48,700 nt of DNA. It comes from Bacteroidales bacterium (GTDB lineage Bacteria > Bacteroidota > Bacteroidia > Bacteroidales > UBA10428). The translations under genes and the position numbers were made by a program. Position 1 is the stretch's first letter; every line of letters begins with the position of its first letter. The stretch is taken from positions 1 through 48,700 of the forward strand of contig JAFGTR010000053.1 of NCBI GenBank assembly GCA_016934055.1. The letters are read 5' to 3'. Below are positions 1-8,491 of the stretch, piece by piece. The notes under the pieces are model-generated. The model was not told the DNA's origin. It saw only the letters and a list, made by a program, of their open reading frames with translations, and searched no databases.

Positions 1-85
1 AAGACCAGAAGACCAGAAGACCAGAAGACCAGAAGACCAGAAGACCAGAAGACCAGAAGACCAGAAGACCAGAAGACCAGAAGAC
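1..85. repeat. 8-bp tandem repeat at left end of window
   Basis: Ten perfect copies of the 8-bp unit AAGACCAG occupy 1-80, followed by a partial unit. The same unit in the same orientation and phase closes the window at 48629-48700. It is a simple-sequence array with no coding content. It lies downstream of the prs stop codon. Confidence 0.95.
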
Positions 86-105
86 TTAGAGGCTGCAAGA
101 CTATA

Positions 106-1044
106 TTAAGCAATAAAACTATTGCTGATCGATTTGTATTTATAGACTTTGTGAATGACGTCAGCAAAAAGATCGGCTATTGAAATAACCTTGATCTTTT
201 CACTGTGGTTTTTCAGCGGTATGGTATCGGTGACACATATTTCAGAGATGGGTGATTTTTCTATCCTCTCATAAGCAGGTCCTGATAATACGGGATGTGA
301 ACCTACAACCCGTATGCTGCGGGCACCTTCATCTTTCATCAGTTTGGCGGCAAGACAGATTGTGCCGGCTGTATCAATCATGTCATCCACGATAACAATG
401 TCTTTGTCCTGAACATCGCCAATCACCCTTATTTCTTCAACAACGTTGGCTTTTTTTCTCAGTTTGTAGCAGATAACCATTTCGCAGTTGAGAAAACGGG
501 CATAGGCATTGGCTCTTTTGGTGCCTCCCATATCGGGTGCAGCAATGGCCAGGTTTTCAAGATTCAGATTTTTGATGTAGGGAACAAATAAGGCAGATCC
601 GTACAGATGATCAACCGGTACATTAAAGAAACCCTGTATCTGGTCGGCATGAAGATCCATGGTCATGATCCGGTCTACGCCTGCGGCAGTAAGCAGATCG
701 GCAACCAGTTTAGCACCGATTGAACAGCGTGGCTTATCTTTGCGGTCCTGCCGTGCATAACCCAGGTAAGGCATAACCGCTACTACCTGGAATGCTGATG
801 CTCTTTTGGCGGCATCAATCATTAATAACAATTCCATGAGATTGTCAGAGGGCGGGTAAGTCGATTGGATAAGGAAAACAATACAGCCGCGGACAGATTC
901 TTCAAAATAGGGTTGAATTTCCCCGTCACTGAACTCAAGGACCGAAGTTTTTCCTACTTCAGTTCCGTAACTTTTGGCGATCTTTTCAGCAAGGTATGTT
1001 GAGGCGCGGCCGGCAAAAAATTTAATGGGAGCTTTGATTTTCAT
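106..1044 (-). CDS. prs: Ribose-phosphate pyrophosphokinase
   Basis: This cytoplasmic enzyme makes PRPP from ribose 5-phosphate and ATP, feeding purine, pyrimidine, histidine and NAD synthesis. At 312 residues it has the usual bacterial length. Visible family motifs are FSDGEIQPYFEESVRG near the N-terminus, the catalytic and metal segment DLHADQIQGFF in the middle, and the PRPP-binding loop VIVDDMIDTAGTI near residue 220. The chosen ATG is followed at once by a typical start (MKIKAPIKFFAGR). A TACATTTG box matching the Bacteroidota -7 consensus lies upstream on the same strand. The gene is monocistronic: repeats lie downstream and a 530-bp non-coding stretch separates it from the divergent lipoprotein gene. 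Confidence 0.97.
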   Translation of the reverse strand: MKIKAPIKFFAGRASTYLAEKIAKSYGTEVGKTSVLEFSDGEIQPYFEESVRGCIVFLIQSTYPPSDNLMELLLMIDAAKRASAFQVVAVMPYLGYARQDRKDKPRCSIGAKLVADLLTAAGVDRIMTMDLHADQIQGFFNVPVDHLYGSALFVPYIKNLNLENLAIAAPDMGGTKRANAYARFLNCEMVICYKLRKKANVVEEIRVIGDVQDKDIVIVDDMIDTAGTICLAAKLMKDEGARSIRVVGSHPVLSGPAYERIEKSPISEICVTDTIPLKNHSEKIKVISIADLFADVIHKVYKYKSISNSFIA

Positions 1045-1076
1045 GAATATTTATTTTTCAGAATTATCAGGCGATG

Positions 1077-1084
1077 CAAATGTA
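1077..1084 (-). promoter_or_regulatory. Candidate -7 box of the prs promoter
   Basis: Read on the minus strand this is TACATTTG, an exact match to the Bacteroidota sigma-ABfr -7 consensus TAnnTTTG. It lies 32 bp upstream of the prs start codon. I see no clear TTTG box at the expected upstream spacing, so only the -7 element is called. Confidence 0.45.
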
Positions 1085-1206
1085 AAAAAAACCATGTTTA
1101 TTCCTGAATATGGAAGCGGTAAAAAAATGAGACAGTTGTTAACAATATGAAACAGATGGGCGTTTTGAGGAGAGATCAAAAGATCTGAGATCAAAGATTA
1201 AAGATT

Positions 1207-1350
1207 GAGCCTGCTCCGAAAAGTATAAAAATTAAAAATGCCACAAAGACACCAAGCCACAAAGGATCACAAAGAGTTTATATTTAATGCATTAAGCTTA
1301 GTGATATCTTAGTGACTTAGTGGCGATAATACACTTTTTAGAGTAGGCTC
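1207..1350. repeat. 144-nt imperfect inverted repeat, MITE-like
   Basis: The outer ends are near-complementary: GAGCCTGCTC at the left and GAGTAGGCTC at the right. Inner segments pair too: GAAAAGTATA against the complement of TACACTTTTT, and GCCACAAAGACACCAAG against the complement of CTTAGTGACTTAGTGGC. The whole segment can fold into one long, interrupted hairpin. It encodes nothing. No transposase is nearby, so a mobile origin is an inference. Confidence 0.55.
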
Positions 1351-1578
1351 AACCTTCAAACCTTCAAATTCTTCAACCTCTCAACCGGCCAATGCTAAAA
1401 CTTCGGAAGGCAAGTTTGAAAGTCTATCACAGTTTTTTAGTTATTGGTAAATATTATCTAACTTTAATACAAATGTATCGTAACACGGAAAAAGTGGAAC
1501 AGAACAAATACTCATCGAGATTTGTTGTTGTCCCCGTAAAATAGTAATTCAATAAGAAAAACCAAATTAAGATCTCCT

Positions 1579-3177
1579 ATGAAAAAAGCAGAATCAATGA
1601 AGAGAAAAAGTTGGCTGGCATTAAACAAAGTGTTCTTTGCCGGTACTGTATTGATGGCCCTTTGCTTTTTTTCAGGCTGCGAAAAGGACAAAAGTGAAGC
1701 CGGTACAAAAAGAGATAAATTAAGGGATGCCTATGAGACAATTGTGGAGGCCAATGCGGTCAAACAGGCTGCCATGTATGATGCAATTGAGGTTTTGTCA
1801 AACAATTACACTCAGAAATTATTTACACATGATCTGACTTACGAGCAGGCTGATGCCATGTTGTCTGCATTTGCGGAAGCTGCAGAGTATAGTGAGGATG
1901 TCGATAAAGCGTTATCGGTCATTGAAGAAACAAAGAAGAAATCAACATTATACCAGAATGAGGCAAGACTGAAGAGTACTATGGGTATTGGCAGTGCTTT
2001 GCGTGGATTTTATAATTGGGTTTCAGGGGCAGGTGAACGAAGCAGGGAACGCATTCTTACCGTTGCTTCAAACATCCCGGAACACGAACGGACAGAACTG
2101 TACAATTCACTGCGTGATGAATGGAAGGGGCAGGCTTCCAGTGAAAGTGATTTCTGGAACAAGCTGGAGCAGGGAGAGTTTGATAACCAGGCATCACAGA
2201 TGTATAATGATTTCTATCATAATGCCGAAACCACATTCCCCGATATGGCACAGGAAAAAGGACTGACCATACAGAAGATCGTTACCCGTGAGGGTGCCGA
2301 AGGTGTTGAAGCCGGAGCTCAGGTGATAATCGAAACAACAAAACTGGCAACACTTCTGGGAGAGGGCATGGATATGGTTGAAAAGGCCCAGGAACTTGCA
2401 GAGAAAGCAGAACTTATTGTCACTGATCCGAAAGGTGCTGTTGTCGAAGAGATCAAAGGCCAGATCGCCTCAAGATTGGGAGAGTATATTGATGTGGACG
2501 GATTGATTGACGGGGCAGAACTGGGTGAAGAAACCGGTGAGGCCATTAAAATATTACTCGATGCCACCCTGGGATCTGATGTTCCGGAAGACTGGATTAA
2601 AGATGCGATTGACTGGGGAGCCACAAAGATCATGGATGGCGATGAAAACGGTGATAAAGCTGATATTGTTATTGCCGAGAATAAAAATGAAGATACAGAC
2701 GGACAGCCGGCCATTATTATTGGCGTTAATCCTCCTTCAGATGATGTGAATGACGGTATTGACCTGGTATTACCCCAAGGAGAGTGGGAAGTTGACGTCA
2801 TCGATGAAGACGGTTATCTTGATCAGCTGATCACTTATGTTTCCGAGAATGTCTTAAGTGTTATTCTGGCTACTACAGATAAATCACATTCAAATCAGGA
2901 TAATTCATATTCACTTTCAGCCTGGGTGAGCCCGGGAAATCCCGCTGCCTATGAATCGGTTACCGTATATGCCCTGATAAGTCCGAAAGAGGCAGGAGTT
3001 GATATCTATTTTGAGATATCGGGGACCGACGGATATTCAGATAGCGGCACTTATGCCACTGATGCTTCAGGACAGTGCTCGTTTTATGTACCCGGAGGCG
3101 CCGAGGAGGTCACTGATGTAATCACTGTTAAGATCGTAGAAACAGGACTTACCAGAACACTGACCTATGTGTTTTAA
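1579..3177 (+). CDS. Secreted lipoprotein with C-terminal Ig-like domain
   Basis: The 532-residue product begins with a basic N-terminus, a hydrophobic stretch (VFFAGTVLMALCFF) and a lipobox ending at Cys34 (FSGCEKD), so it should be a lipid-anchored exported protein. Residues about 45-330 are charged and look mainly helical, with runs such as EKAQELAEKAELI suggesting coiled coil. A linker rich in Asp, Glu and Asn follows. The last 100 residues (AWVSPGNPAAYESVTVYALISP onward) look like a bacterial Ig-like beta sandwich. Met7 (position 1597) is an alternative start that leaves a conventional signal. The specific function is not recognised. The gene stands alone between the prs spacer and a strong terminator; surface location in a polysaccharide-degrading lifestyle is inference only. 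Confidence 0.85.
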   Translation: MKKAESMKRKSWLALNKVFFAGTVLMALCFFSGCEKDKSEAGTKRDKLRDAYETIVEANAVKQAAMYDAIEVLSNNYTQKLFTHDLTYEQADAMLSAFAEAAEYSEDVDKALSVIEETKKKSTLYQNEARLKSTMGIGSALRGFYNWVSGAGERSRERILTVASNIPEHERTELYNSLRDEWKGQASSESDFWNKLEQGEFDNQASQMYNDFYHNAETTFPDMAQEKGLTIQKIVTREGAEGVEAGAQVIIETTKLATLLGEGMDMVEKAQELAEKAELIVTDPKGAVVEEIKGQIASRLGEYIDVDGLIDGAELGEETGEAIKILLDATLGSDVPEDWIKDAIDWGATKIMDGDENGDKADIVIAENKNEDTDGQPAIIIGVNPPSDDVNDGIDLVLPQGEWEVDVIDEDGYLDQLITYVSENVLSVILATTDKSHSNQDNSYSLSAWVSPGNPAAYESVTVYALISPKEAGVDIYFEISGTDGYSDSGTYATDASGQCSFYVPGGAEEVTDVITVKIVETGLTRTLTYVF

Positions 3178-3226
3178 AAGTCAGGGTTTTTTGACCGGGA
3201 TTTCAAATTAATACATTATAAAATGC

Positions 3227-3275
3227 AAAAGCTTCAGCTCCATCATCGATGGGCCTGAAGCTTTTCTTTATTTTT
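3227..3275 (+). terminator. Rho-independent terminator
   Basis: A perfect 11-bp stem, AAAAGCTTCAG (3227-3237) pairing with CTGAAGCTTTT (3255-3265), is followed by CTTTATTTTT. The A-run on the left arm means it may also work for the convergent CBS-domain gene. Confidence 0.85.
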
Positions 3276-3316
3276 AGCCGCCAAAGCGCTCGTTCCTATG
3301 CATCAACCACTAACCA

Positions 3317-3982
3317 TTATATACTCAGGTATTTCATAAACATTTCGTACCGGTTTTCATAAAAGCTGTTCATATCTTCTTCATCCAGAAAAGTACTTTT
3401 AATGATATAATTATACCGGTTAAATGTCTGTACGATTGAAGAAAGATCAGTTCTGTTTATTTTCAGCGTAACCTCCAGCTTTGTGGAAGATGAGTGCGAG
3501 CTGACGCAAACGCTGAGTATTTTGGCATCATTGCTTTCGACAATCTGTGCAATCTGTGACAGGGAATAATCATTGATATTCATGTCAAGTACAATGATGG
3601 CCCCCGGCTCTTTCAGGGCTGAAAAATCAGCGAAGTAATGCAGCAGATCATTTAAGGTTATAACGCCAAGGTAATGATTATTATGATCGAGCACAGGCAC
3701 TACTGTGAGGTTAAGCCTGGAAGCCAGTTCAATAACTTCGTATAGATGCTGGTCATAAGTTACAAAAGGACTGAAAAGTGACAGGGAATGGTTCCCTATC
3801 GGCTCATCAGCCATATTGTAATCATAGATATCTTTGTCGGAAATAAGGCCCAGAAAATCCTCGTTGTTTACTATGGGAAGATGCGAAATCCTGAATATGT
3901 CCATCCAGTATAACGCTTTTTGCCCGTTGTCGGATGTCCGGAGGGCAGGAACTACATCGGAAATCAAATCTTTTGCAAGCAT
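3317..3982 (-). CDS. CBS-pair protein with C-terminal ACT-like region
   Basis: This 221-residue cytoplasmic protein has two CBS motifs: residues about 1-60 (HLPIVNNEDFLGLISDKDIYDY) and about 70-120 (LTVVPVLDHNNHYLGVITLNDLLHYF). A C-terminal segment of about 80 residues (GAIIVLDMNINDYSLSQIAQ onward) resembles an ACT-type ligand-binding fold. CBS pairs usually bind adenosine nucleotides, so a regulatory or sensing role is likely, but the target cannot be read from sequence. It is divergent from pdxJ with about 100 bp between starts. It ends near a bidirectional-looking terminator. In related genomes I recall it sitting next to nadK and pdxJ; nadK is absent here. Confidence 0.85.
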   Translation of the reverse strand: MLAKDLISDVVPALRTSDNGQKALYWMDIFRISHLPIVNNEDFLGLISDKDIYDYNMADEPIGNHSLSLFSPFVTYDQHLYEVIELASRLNLTVVPVLDHNNHYLGVITLNDLLHYFADFSALKEPGAIIVLDMNINDYSLSQIAQIVESNDAKILSVCVSSHSSSTKLEVTLKINRTDLSSIVQTFNRYNYIIKSTFLDEEDMNSFYENRYEMFMKYLSI

Positions 3983-4012
3983 TGCAGTGATATTTAAAAT
4001 CCCTTACATTTG
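3982..4012 (+). promoter_or_regulatory. Promoter of the pdxJ operon
   Basis: TTG at 3982-3984 is followed by a 20-bp spacer and TACATTTG at 4005-4012, an exact TAnnTTTG match. Transcription would start near 4020, about 65 nt before the pdxJ ATG. The -33 box overlaps the start codon of the divergent CBS gene. Confidence 0.65.
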
Positions 4013-4084
4013 CAGACTATAACACAGATCGCAATAAAGAATGAAAAATAAAATTAGCGTTAATTTATTTAATATCCAAATAAC

Positions 4085-4804
4085 ATGAAAGTGACCAGAT
4101 TGAGTGTGAATATCAATAAAATAGCCACTTTGCGCAATGCGAGGGGTGGTTCAATCCCTGATGTTGTAAAGGCTGCGGTGAAATGTCAGGAATTCGGGGC
4201 CGAGGGTATCACTGTGCATCCACGTCCGGATGAGCGTCACATACGATACCAGGATGTCCGGGATCTTCGGTCAGTTATCACAACTGAATTCAATATTGAA
4301 GGATATCCGTCACAGCGGTTTATTGACCTCGTACTTGAGGTAAAACCACATCAGGTCACGCTTGTTCCTGATTCCCATGATGTTATTACATCAAACCAGG
4401 GTTGGAATGTTATTAAGTATGAAGACTTTCTCAAAGAAGTTATTAAGGGATTTCAGCAGGCCGGAATACGGACTTCGCTTTTTGTTGAGAGTGATCTCAC
4501 CCAGATCGAACGGGCATCCGCAACAGGCACAAACCGTATTGAACTGTATACAGAGCCCTATGCCCGGAATTATGCTGAAAATCACGAAAAAGCCATATCA
4601 CCCTATGTCAGGGCGGCAAAATGGGCATTGGAACTGGGACTTGAACTTAACGCCGGACATGATCTGAATCTTACAAATCTGCGATATTTCAGCAAAAATC
4701 TGCCGGGATTGCTGGAAGTATCAATTGGCCATGCCCTCATCTCGGATGCTTTGTATTACGGACTGGAGAAGACTATACAGCTTTATCTTGAGCAACTGCA
4801 ATAA
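4085..4804 (+). CDS. pdxJ: Pyridoxine 5'-phosphate synthase
   Basis: PdxJ condenses 3-amino-2-oxopropyl phosphate with 1-deoxyxylulose 5-phosphate in the DXP-dependent route to vitamin B6. The 239-residue length fits the family. Diagnostic segments are the N-terminal [17 protein letters not shown], the phosphate and substrate segment [14 protein letters not shown], and VTLVPDSHD and [10 protein letters not shown] further on. The N-terminus aligns as expected for the family with this ATG. Its stop codon overlaps the start of the following hydrolase gene (TAATG), indicating translational coupling. A clear Bacteroidota promoter lies upstream. Confidence 0.97.
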   Translation: MKVTRLSVNINKIATLRNARGGSIPDVVKAAVKCQEFGAEGITVHPRPDERHIRYQDVRDLRSVITTEFNIEGYPSQRFIDLVLEVKPHQVTLVPDSHDVITSNQGWNVIKYEDFLKEVIKGFQQAGIRTSLFVESDLTQIERASATGTNRIELYTEPYARNYAENHEKAISPYVRAAKWALELGLELNAGHDLNLTNLRYFSKNLPGLLEVSIGHALISDALYYGLEKTIQLYLEQLQ

Positions 4805-5616
4805 TGGAATTGTATTATCGTAAACTGGGAAAAGGAAAACCACTTATACTGCTGCACGGTCTTTACGGTTCTTCCGATAACTGGTATACAGCGGGAAAGC
4901 AATTATCGACATACAGGGAAGTTTACCTTGTTGATCTGCGCAATCATGGTCGCTCGCCTCATCATCCTGTGCATACTTATCCGGCATTGCGTGATGATCT
5001 GCATGAATTTATCATTCAGCATAATCTTTTCAGGCCAACATTGATCGGTCATTCAATGGGCGGCCGTGTGGCTGTGTTTTTTGCAGCTCTTCATCCAAAA
5101 CTGATAGAGAAACTTATAGTTGTTGACATTTCCCCCTGTTCATATGAAGCTGAAAATCATCCTGAAGAAACCCTGCAGCACAAAGAAATTATTCGGGCAT
5201 TACAATCCATTGATATTGCAGAAATATCATCACGAAAGGCAGCAGATATCCATTTGTCAAAATCCATTCCCTCATTTGCCGTCAGACAGTTTTTGCTGAA
5301 GAATCTCAAAGCCGGCAAGCATAAGCGCTTCCACTGGAGTCTGAACCTTCCGGCTCTTGAAAAAAACCTGCCTGAAATATTTCTTGGTATCAATACCCTG
5401 CATACTTCTTCAGATACTCAGCTGGATTTTCCTTCATTATTCATAAGAGGAGAGCTCTCCGGATATATCAGGGAAAAAGATGTTGCCTGCATAAAACAAT
5501 ATTTCAAGAATTCAGCTGTTGTGACCATACCAGGCGCCACTCACTGGCTCCCTGCCGAAAAGCCGGAGCTGTTCCTTAAAACTGTGATGGATTTTTTAGA
5601 TATAGAGAGGGAATAA
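4804..5616 (+). CDS. Alpha/beta-fold hydrolase (YbfF-like esterase)
   Basis: This 270-residue cytoplasmic hydrolase has the family hallmarks: oxyanion segment LLHGLYGSSDNW (residues about 17-27), DLRNHGRSP, the nucleophile elbow GHSMGG with Ser84, and the catalytic histidine in GATHWLPAEKP near the C-terminus. Closest in pattern to YbfF/BioH-type carboxylesterases; the substrate is unknown. Its ATG overlaps the pdxJ TAA by one base, so it is cotranscribed and probably coupled. A direct role in B6 metabolism is not implied by sequence. Confidence 0.9.
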   Translation: MELYYRKLGKGKPLILLHGLYGSSDNWYTAGKQLSTYREVYLVDLRNHGRSPHHPVHTYPALRDDLHEFIIQHNLFRPTLIGHSMGGRVAVFFAALHPKLIEKLIVVDISPCSYEAENHPEETLQHKEIIRALQSIDIAEISSRKAADIHLSKSIPSFAVRQFLLKNLKAGKHKRFHWSLNLPALEKNLPEIFLGINTLHTSSDTQLDFPSLFIRGELSGYIREKDVACIKQYFKNSAVVTIPGATHWLPAEKPELFLKTVMDFLDIERE

Positions 5617-5850
5617 GCGGAAACAGGAGCAAAGCAGACGGTATCGTATAACCCGTATATAAAAAGTCCTGTAGTCCTGCGATCATGCAGTCCTGCAGCC
5701 TGCCTGCCGTTAGGCAGGTCATGCAGCCTGCCTGCCGTCAGGCAGGTCATGCAGTCTTAGATCTTAGATCTTAGATCATAATTCTTGGTTCTTTAAGACA
5801 TCATACTTCAGATAATCAAGATACATAAAAGTATTTCATTAACTATCATC
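5617..5850. repeat. Intergenic repeats: duplicated palindrome and 7-bp tandem
   Basis: Two tandem 28-bp units (5695-5722 and 5723-5750) each carry a CCTGCCTGCCG...AGGCAGG hairpin. They differ by a single base at the loop (TTA versus TCA). They are followed at 5756-5778 by three copies of the 7-bp unit TTAGATC. These hairpins may stop transcription of the pdxJ operon, but no U-tract follows. The palindrome belongs to a family found also near 15.2, 34.8 and 36.2 kb. Confidence 0.8.
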
Positions 5851-6594
5851 TCACTCTTCATCCTGTTGTTTTACGATTTCAATGTTTTCCTCCAACAGGA
5901 GGGGATCTCCCATAAAACGCCTGACCAGCTGGGCAATGGTGATAACATCACGCTGACAGTACTCAACGATTCTGTGAAGATCTTTTTCTTTATAATAGAC
6001 TTCCGCAACCTGATATCCTTCAAGATCGGTTTTCGGACTTGGAATATTGAATAATGCAGCCAGCAATTCCAGCGAAGTATAATGCTTATGGTCACCAAAT
6101 TTCCATAAATCCATGGTGTCAAGATGATGAATCTCCCATGGTCTTTTGCCCCACACATCAAGTATCTCAGGAAGTTCAATCCCGTTGACAAGCATTCTCC
6201 TTGCAATATAAGGAAAATCAAACTCCCTGCCGTTATGGGCGCAAAGAGAAACACTGCGCCGGTGAGCAACCTTGTTAAGCAGGGTTTTAAAGTCAGTCAA
6301 TATATTTTCTTCATGATCTCCTGAAAAAGAAATAACCCGGAAACAGGGGGTTTGATTCCGGAAGCCCAGCATGCCTGTAGAAATACATATTATTTTCCCA
6401 AACTCTGCATAAATTCCGGCCCGCCAGTATAAATCATCAGCTGTTTCATCTTCTTTGCGAAAATATGATGATTTTTTCCCCCAGAGTTTTTTGTATGGTT
6501 CCGGAAGTTCTTTCGGTGATGAATACTGTGGAACTGTTTCAATGTCAAGAAACAAGATATTTTCAAATTTTATTGTTGACAACATATCAGGCAA
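5851..6594 (-). CDS. DEDDy-type 3'-5' exonuclease (predicted PolB-like)
   Basis: The 247-residue protein is an RNase H-fold exonuclease. Motif Exo I is FLDIET (Asp17 and Glu19), Exo II lies in CAHNGREFDFPYIARRM, and Exo III is YCQRDVITIA, whose Tyr-x3-Asp spacing places it in the DEDDy class. This fits the predicted 3'-5' exonuclease family related to PolB exonuclease domains and common in Bacteroidota. There is no polymerase domain. A role in DNA repair or nucleic-acid turnover is inferred from the family. The gene is divergent from manA with a 112-bp intergenic region. Met4 is an alternative start. Confidence 0.85.
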   Translation of the reverse strand: MPDMLSTIKFENILFLDIETVPQYSSPKELPEPYKKLWGKKSSYFRKEDETADDLYWRAGIYAEFGKIICISTGMLGFRNQTPCFRVISFSGDHEENILTDFKTLLNKVAHRRSVSLCAHNGREFDFPYIARRMLVNGIELPEILDVWGKRPWEIHHLDTMDLWKFGDHKHYTSLELLAALFNIPSPKTDLEGYQVAEVYYKEKDLHRIVEYCQRDVITIAQLVRRFMGDPLLLEENIEIVKQQDEE

Positions 6595-6655
6595 TAATTA
6601 AAACCGGAATGAAAGATTAAACATGGTGTTTTTTATGAGGTCACGATGAAATCAT

Positions 6656-6663
6656 TATTTTTG
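6656..6663 (+). promoter_or_regulatory. Candidate -7 box of the manA-engB operon
   Basis: TATTTTTG matches TAnnTTTG exactly and lies 43 bp upstream of the manA ATG. No good TTTG element appears at the expected upstream spacing. Confidence 0.4.
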
Positions 6664-6706
6664 CAATCATTTAGCAAGTTAATAAGATTATTCGATTTCG
6701 TATACC

Positions 6707-7750
6707 ATGAATGCACAACAGGAAAACCGGCTTTATCCGCTTAAGTTCAGGCCTATTATCAAGGATAAGATGTGGGGAGGAACACGGCTCAGGGATTTTC
6801 TCAATAAAAAGACCAAGACATCAAAGGCTGGTGAAAGCTGGGAGATATCATGCATACCGAAGGATATCTCAGTAGTCTGTAATGGATTTCTTAAAGGTAA
6901 TGCCCTGGAGGAATTGATTGAAGTTTATATGGGCGATCTTGTAGGAGATTCAGTATATGAGAAATACGGACTGACTTTCCCATTGCTCATTAAATTTATT
7001 GATGCGAATGAAGCTTTATCCATTCAGGTACATCCCAACGATCAGCTGGCGGAAAAGAGACATCAATCGTTTGGTAAAACTGAAATGTGGTATGTTATTG
7101 AGGCTGAAAAGGATGCTGAAATTATTATAGGATTCAGTCAATCTGTTGATAAGACTTTCTACAAAAGTCATTTGGAAAAGAAATCACTTCATAAAATATT
7201 GAACAGGGAAAAGGCTGTTCCGGGTGATGTATTCTTTTTGCCTGCCGGGAGGATTCATGCTATCGGAGCCGGAATACTTCTGGCTGAAATACAGCAGACT
7301 TCTGATATTACTTACCGGGTTTTTGATTTTGATCGTATAGACAGTTCTGGAAAACCGCGGGAATTACATACAGAACTGGCATTGGATGCCATTGATTTTA
7401 CAAAACACAATGATTATAAAATAAGGTATGAAAAACAATCTGATGTTTCAAACCGTGTCATAAGTTGTCCTTATTTTACCACGAATTATATTGAACTTAA
7501 AAAGGGCATTGACAAGGATTACAATGATATAGATTCATTTGTTGTCTATATGTGTGTGGATGGAGCTTTTGACCTTCATTATTATGAGAAAGATATTACA
7601 GCCATACATAAGGGAGAAACCGTTCTTTTACCGGCTGAAATTAAAACCGTGAGGATGGTTCCGAAGACTTCAGCCCGTATACTGGAAATATATGTTGAAA
7701 CGCAATCATCTGAAAAAAGAACCAGCGATGTGATATCAAAATACTTCTGA
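6707..7750 (+). CDS. manA: Mannose-6-phosphate isomerase, type I
   Basis: The enzyme interconverts mannose 6-phosphate and fructose 6-phosphate in the cytoplasm. The 347-residue cupin protein shows the zinc-site segments SIQVHPND and GKTEMWYVIEA, followed by LPAGRIHAIGAGILLAEIQQ and the conserved TYRVFDFDR. This matches the short bacterial type I form. Its TGA overlaps the engB ATG (TGATG), so translation is coupled. It could channel mannose released by the nearby GH130 phosphorylase after phosphorylation, or supply GDP-mannose synthesis; the sequence does not decide. Confidence 0.95.
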   Translation: MNAQQENRLYPLKFRPIIKDKMWGGTRLRDFLNKKTKTSKAGESWEISCIPKDISVVCNGFLKGNALEELIEVYMGDLVGDSVYEKYGLTFPLLIKFIDANEALSIQVHPNDQLAEKRHQSFGKTEMWYVIEAEKDAEIIIGFSQSVDKTFYKSHLEKKSLHKILNREKAVPGDVFFLPAGRIHAIGAGILLAEIQQTSDITYRVFDFDRIDSSGKPRELHTELALDAIDFTKHNDYKIRYEKQSDVSNRVISCPYFTTNYIELKKGIDKDYNDIDSFVVYMCVDGAFDLHYYEKDITAIHKGETVLLPAEIKTVRMVPKTSARILEIYVETQSSEKRTSDVISKYF

Positions 7751-8349
7751 TGGAGATCACAAGTGTTGAATTTATTAAAAGCAGTCTGGATGCCAGATTA
7801 TGCCCGAAACCTCTGTACCCTGAATATGCTTTTGCCGGGCGGTCAAATGTGGGTAAATCGTCTCTGATAAATATGCTGACCGGCAGCAGGCATTTGGCCA
7901 AGACTTCTTCCGCTCCCGGCAAAACACGTTATATCAATCATTACCTTGTTAACCGGGAATGGTACCTGGTAGACCTGCCGGGTTACGGATATGCAAAGGC
8001 TTCAAAAAAAATAAAAGGAAAGTTCCCGGCTTTAATAGAAAATTATCTGTTAAAACGCGAGACTCTTGCCTGTCTTTTCATATTAATAGATTGCCGGCAT
8101 AATCCCCTCAAAAATGATATGGAATTCATTATCTGGGCAGGTCAAAATCACATTCCGCTCATATTATGTTTTACAAAAGCCGATAAATTGTCATCTTCAC
8201 AACTTGACCGGCAGCTCAGTTTGTACAGGGATAATCTTCGGGATTTCTGGGCGGAATTACCCGTTTTTGTTGTTACATCTTCTGCAAAAAATAAGGGCCG
8301 GCATGAGCTGCTTGAAATAATTGACCGCTCGAATCAATTGATGAAATAG
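7750..8349 (+). CDS. engB: Ribosome biogenesis GTPase EngB (YihA/YsxC)
   Basis: The 199-residue GTPase carries the full G-motif set: G1 GRSNVGKSS (residues about 31-38), G3 DLPGYGYA, G4 TKADK and G5 SSAK. EngB acts in late assembly of the large ribosomal subunit and is essential in many bacteria. It starts on the last base of the manA stop codon. Length and motif spacing are standard. Confidence 0.96.
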   Translation: MEITSVEFIKSSLDARLCPKPLYPEYAFAGRSNVGKSSLINMLTGSRHLAKTSSAPGKTRYINHYLVNREWYLVDLPGYGYAKASKKIKGKFPALIENYLLKRETLACLFILIDCRHNPLKNDMEFIIWAGQNHIPLILCFTKADKLSSSQLDRQLSLYRDNLRDFWAELPVFVVTSSAKNKGRHELLEIIDRSNQLMK

Positions 8350-8491
8350 TCGTGTATTCGTGTGGTCTTGCAGTCCGGGGATTAGGGGTTTAGCTGTTTA
8401 GGGATTTAGGATTATGCTAAAAAGCTAAACTGCTAAAAAGCTAAACTGCTCTTGATTCTTTGATCTTTGATCTTTGATCTTTGATCTTTGA
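8350..8491. repeat. Intergenic short tandem repeats
   Basis: The spacer between two convergent genes holds two direct copies of a 16-bp unit (AAAAAGCTAAACTGCT, about 8419-8450) and four to five copies of the 7-bp unit GATCTTT (about 8461-8490). No gene is present. Confidence 0.75.

Larger units (their letters stand above)
1045..1578. other. 534-bp gene-free region with an inverted-repeat element
   Basis: No convincing ORF is present. The region holds the prs promoter box, short direct repeats of GATCAAAGATTAAAGATT type (about 1173-1206), a long imperfect inverted repeat (1207-1350, listed separately) and the AT-rich leader of the downstream lipoprotein gene. Confidence 0.7.

Noticed and set aside
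1..85. CRISPR array at the window ends
   Set aside because: Units are 8 bp with no spacers and no cas genes nearby; simple tandem repeat.
2319..2801. 160-codon antisense frame inside the lipoprotein gene
   Set aside because: Ser/Pro-rich translation typical of the complement of an acidic coding region; the sense gene has a signal and lipobox.
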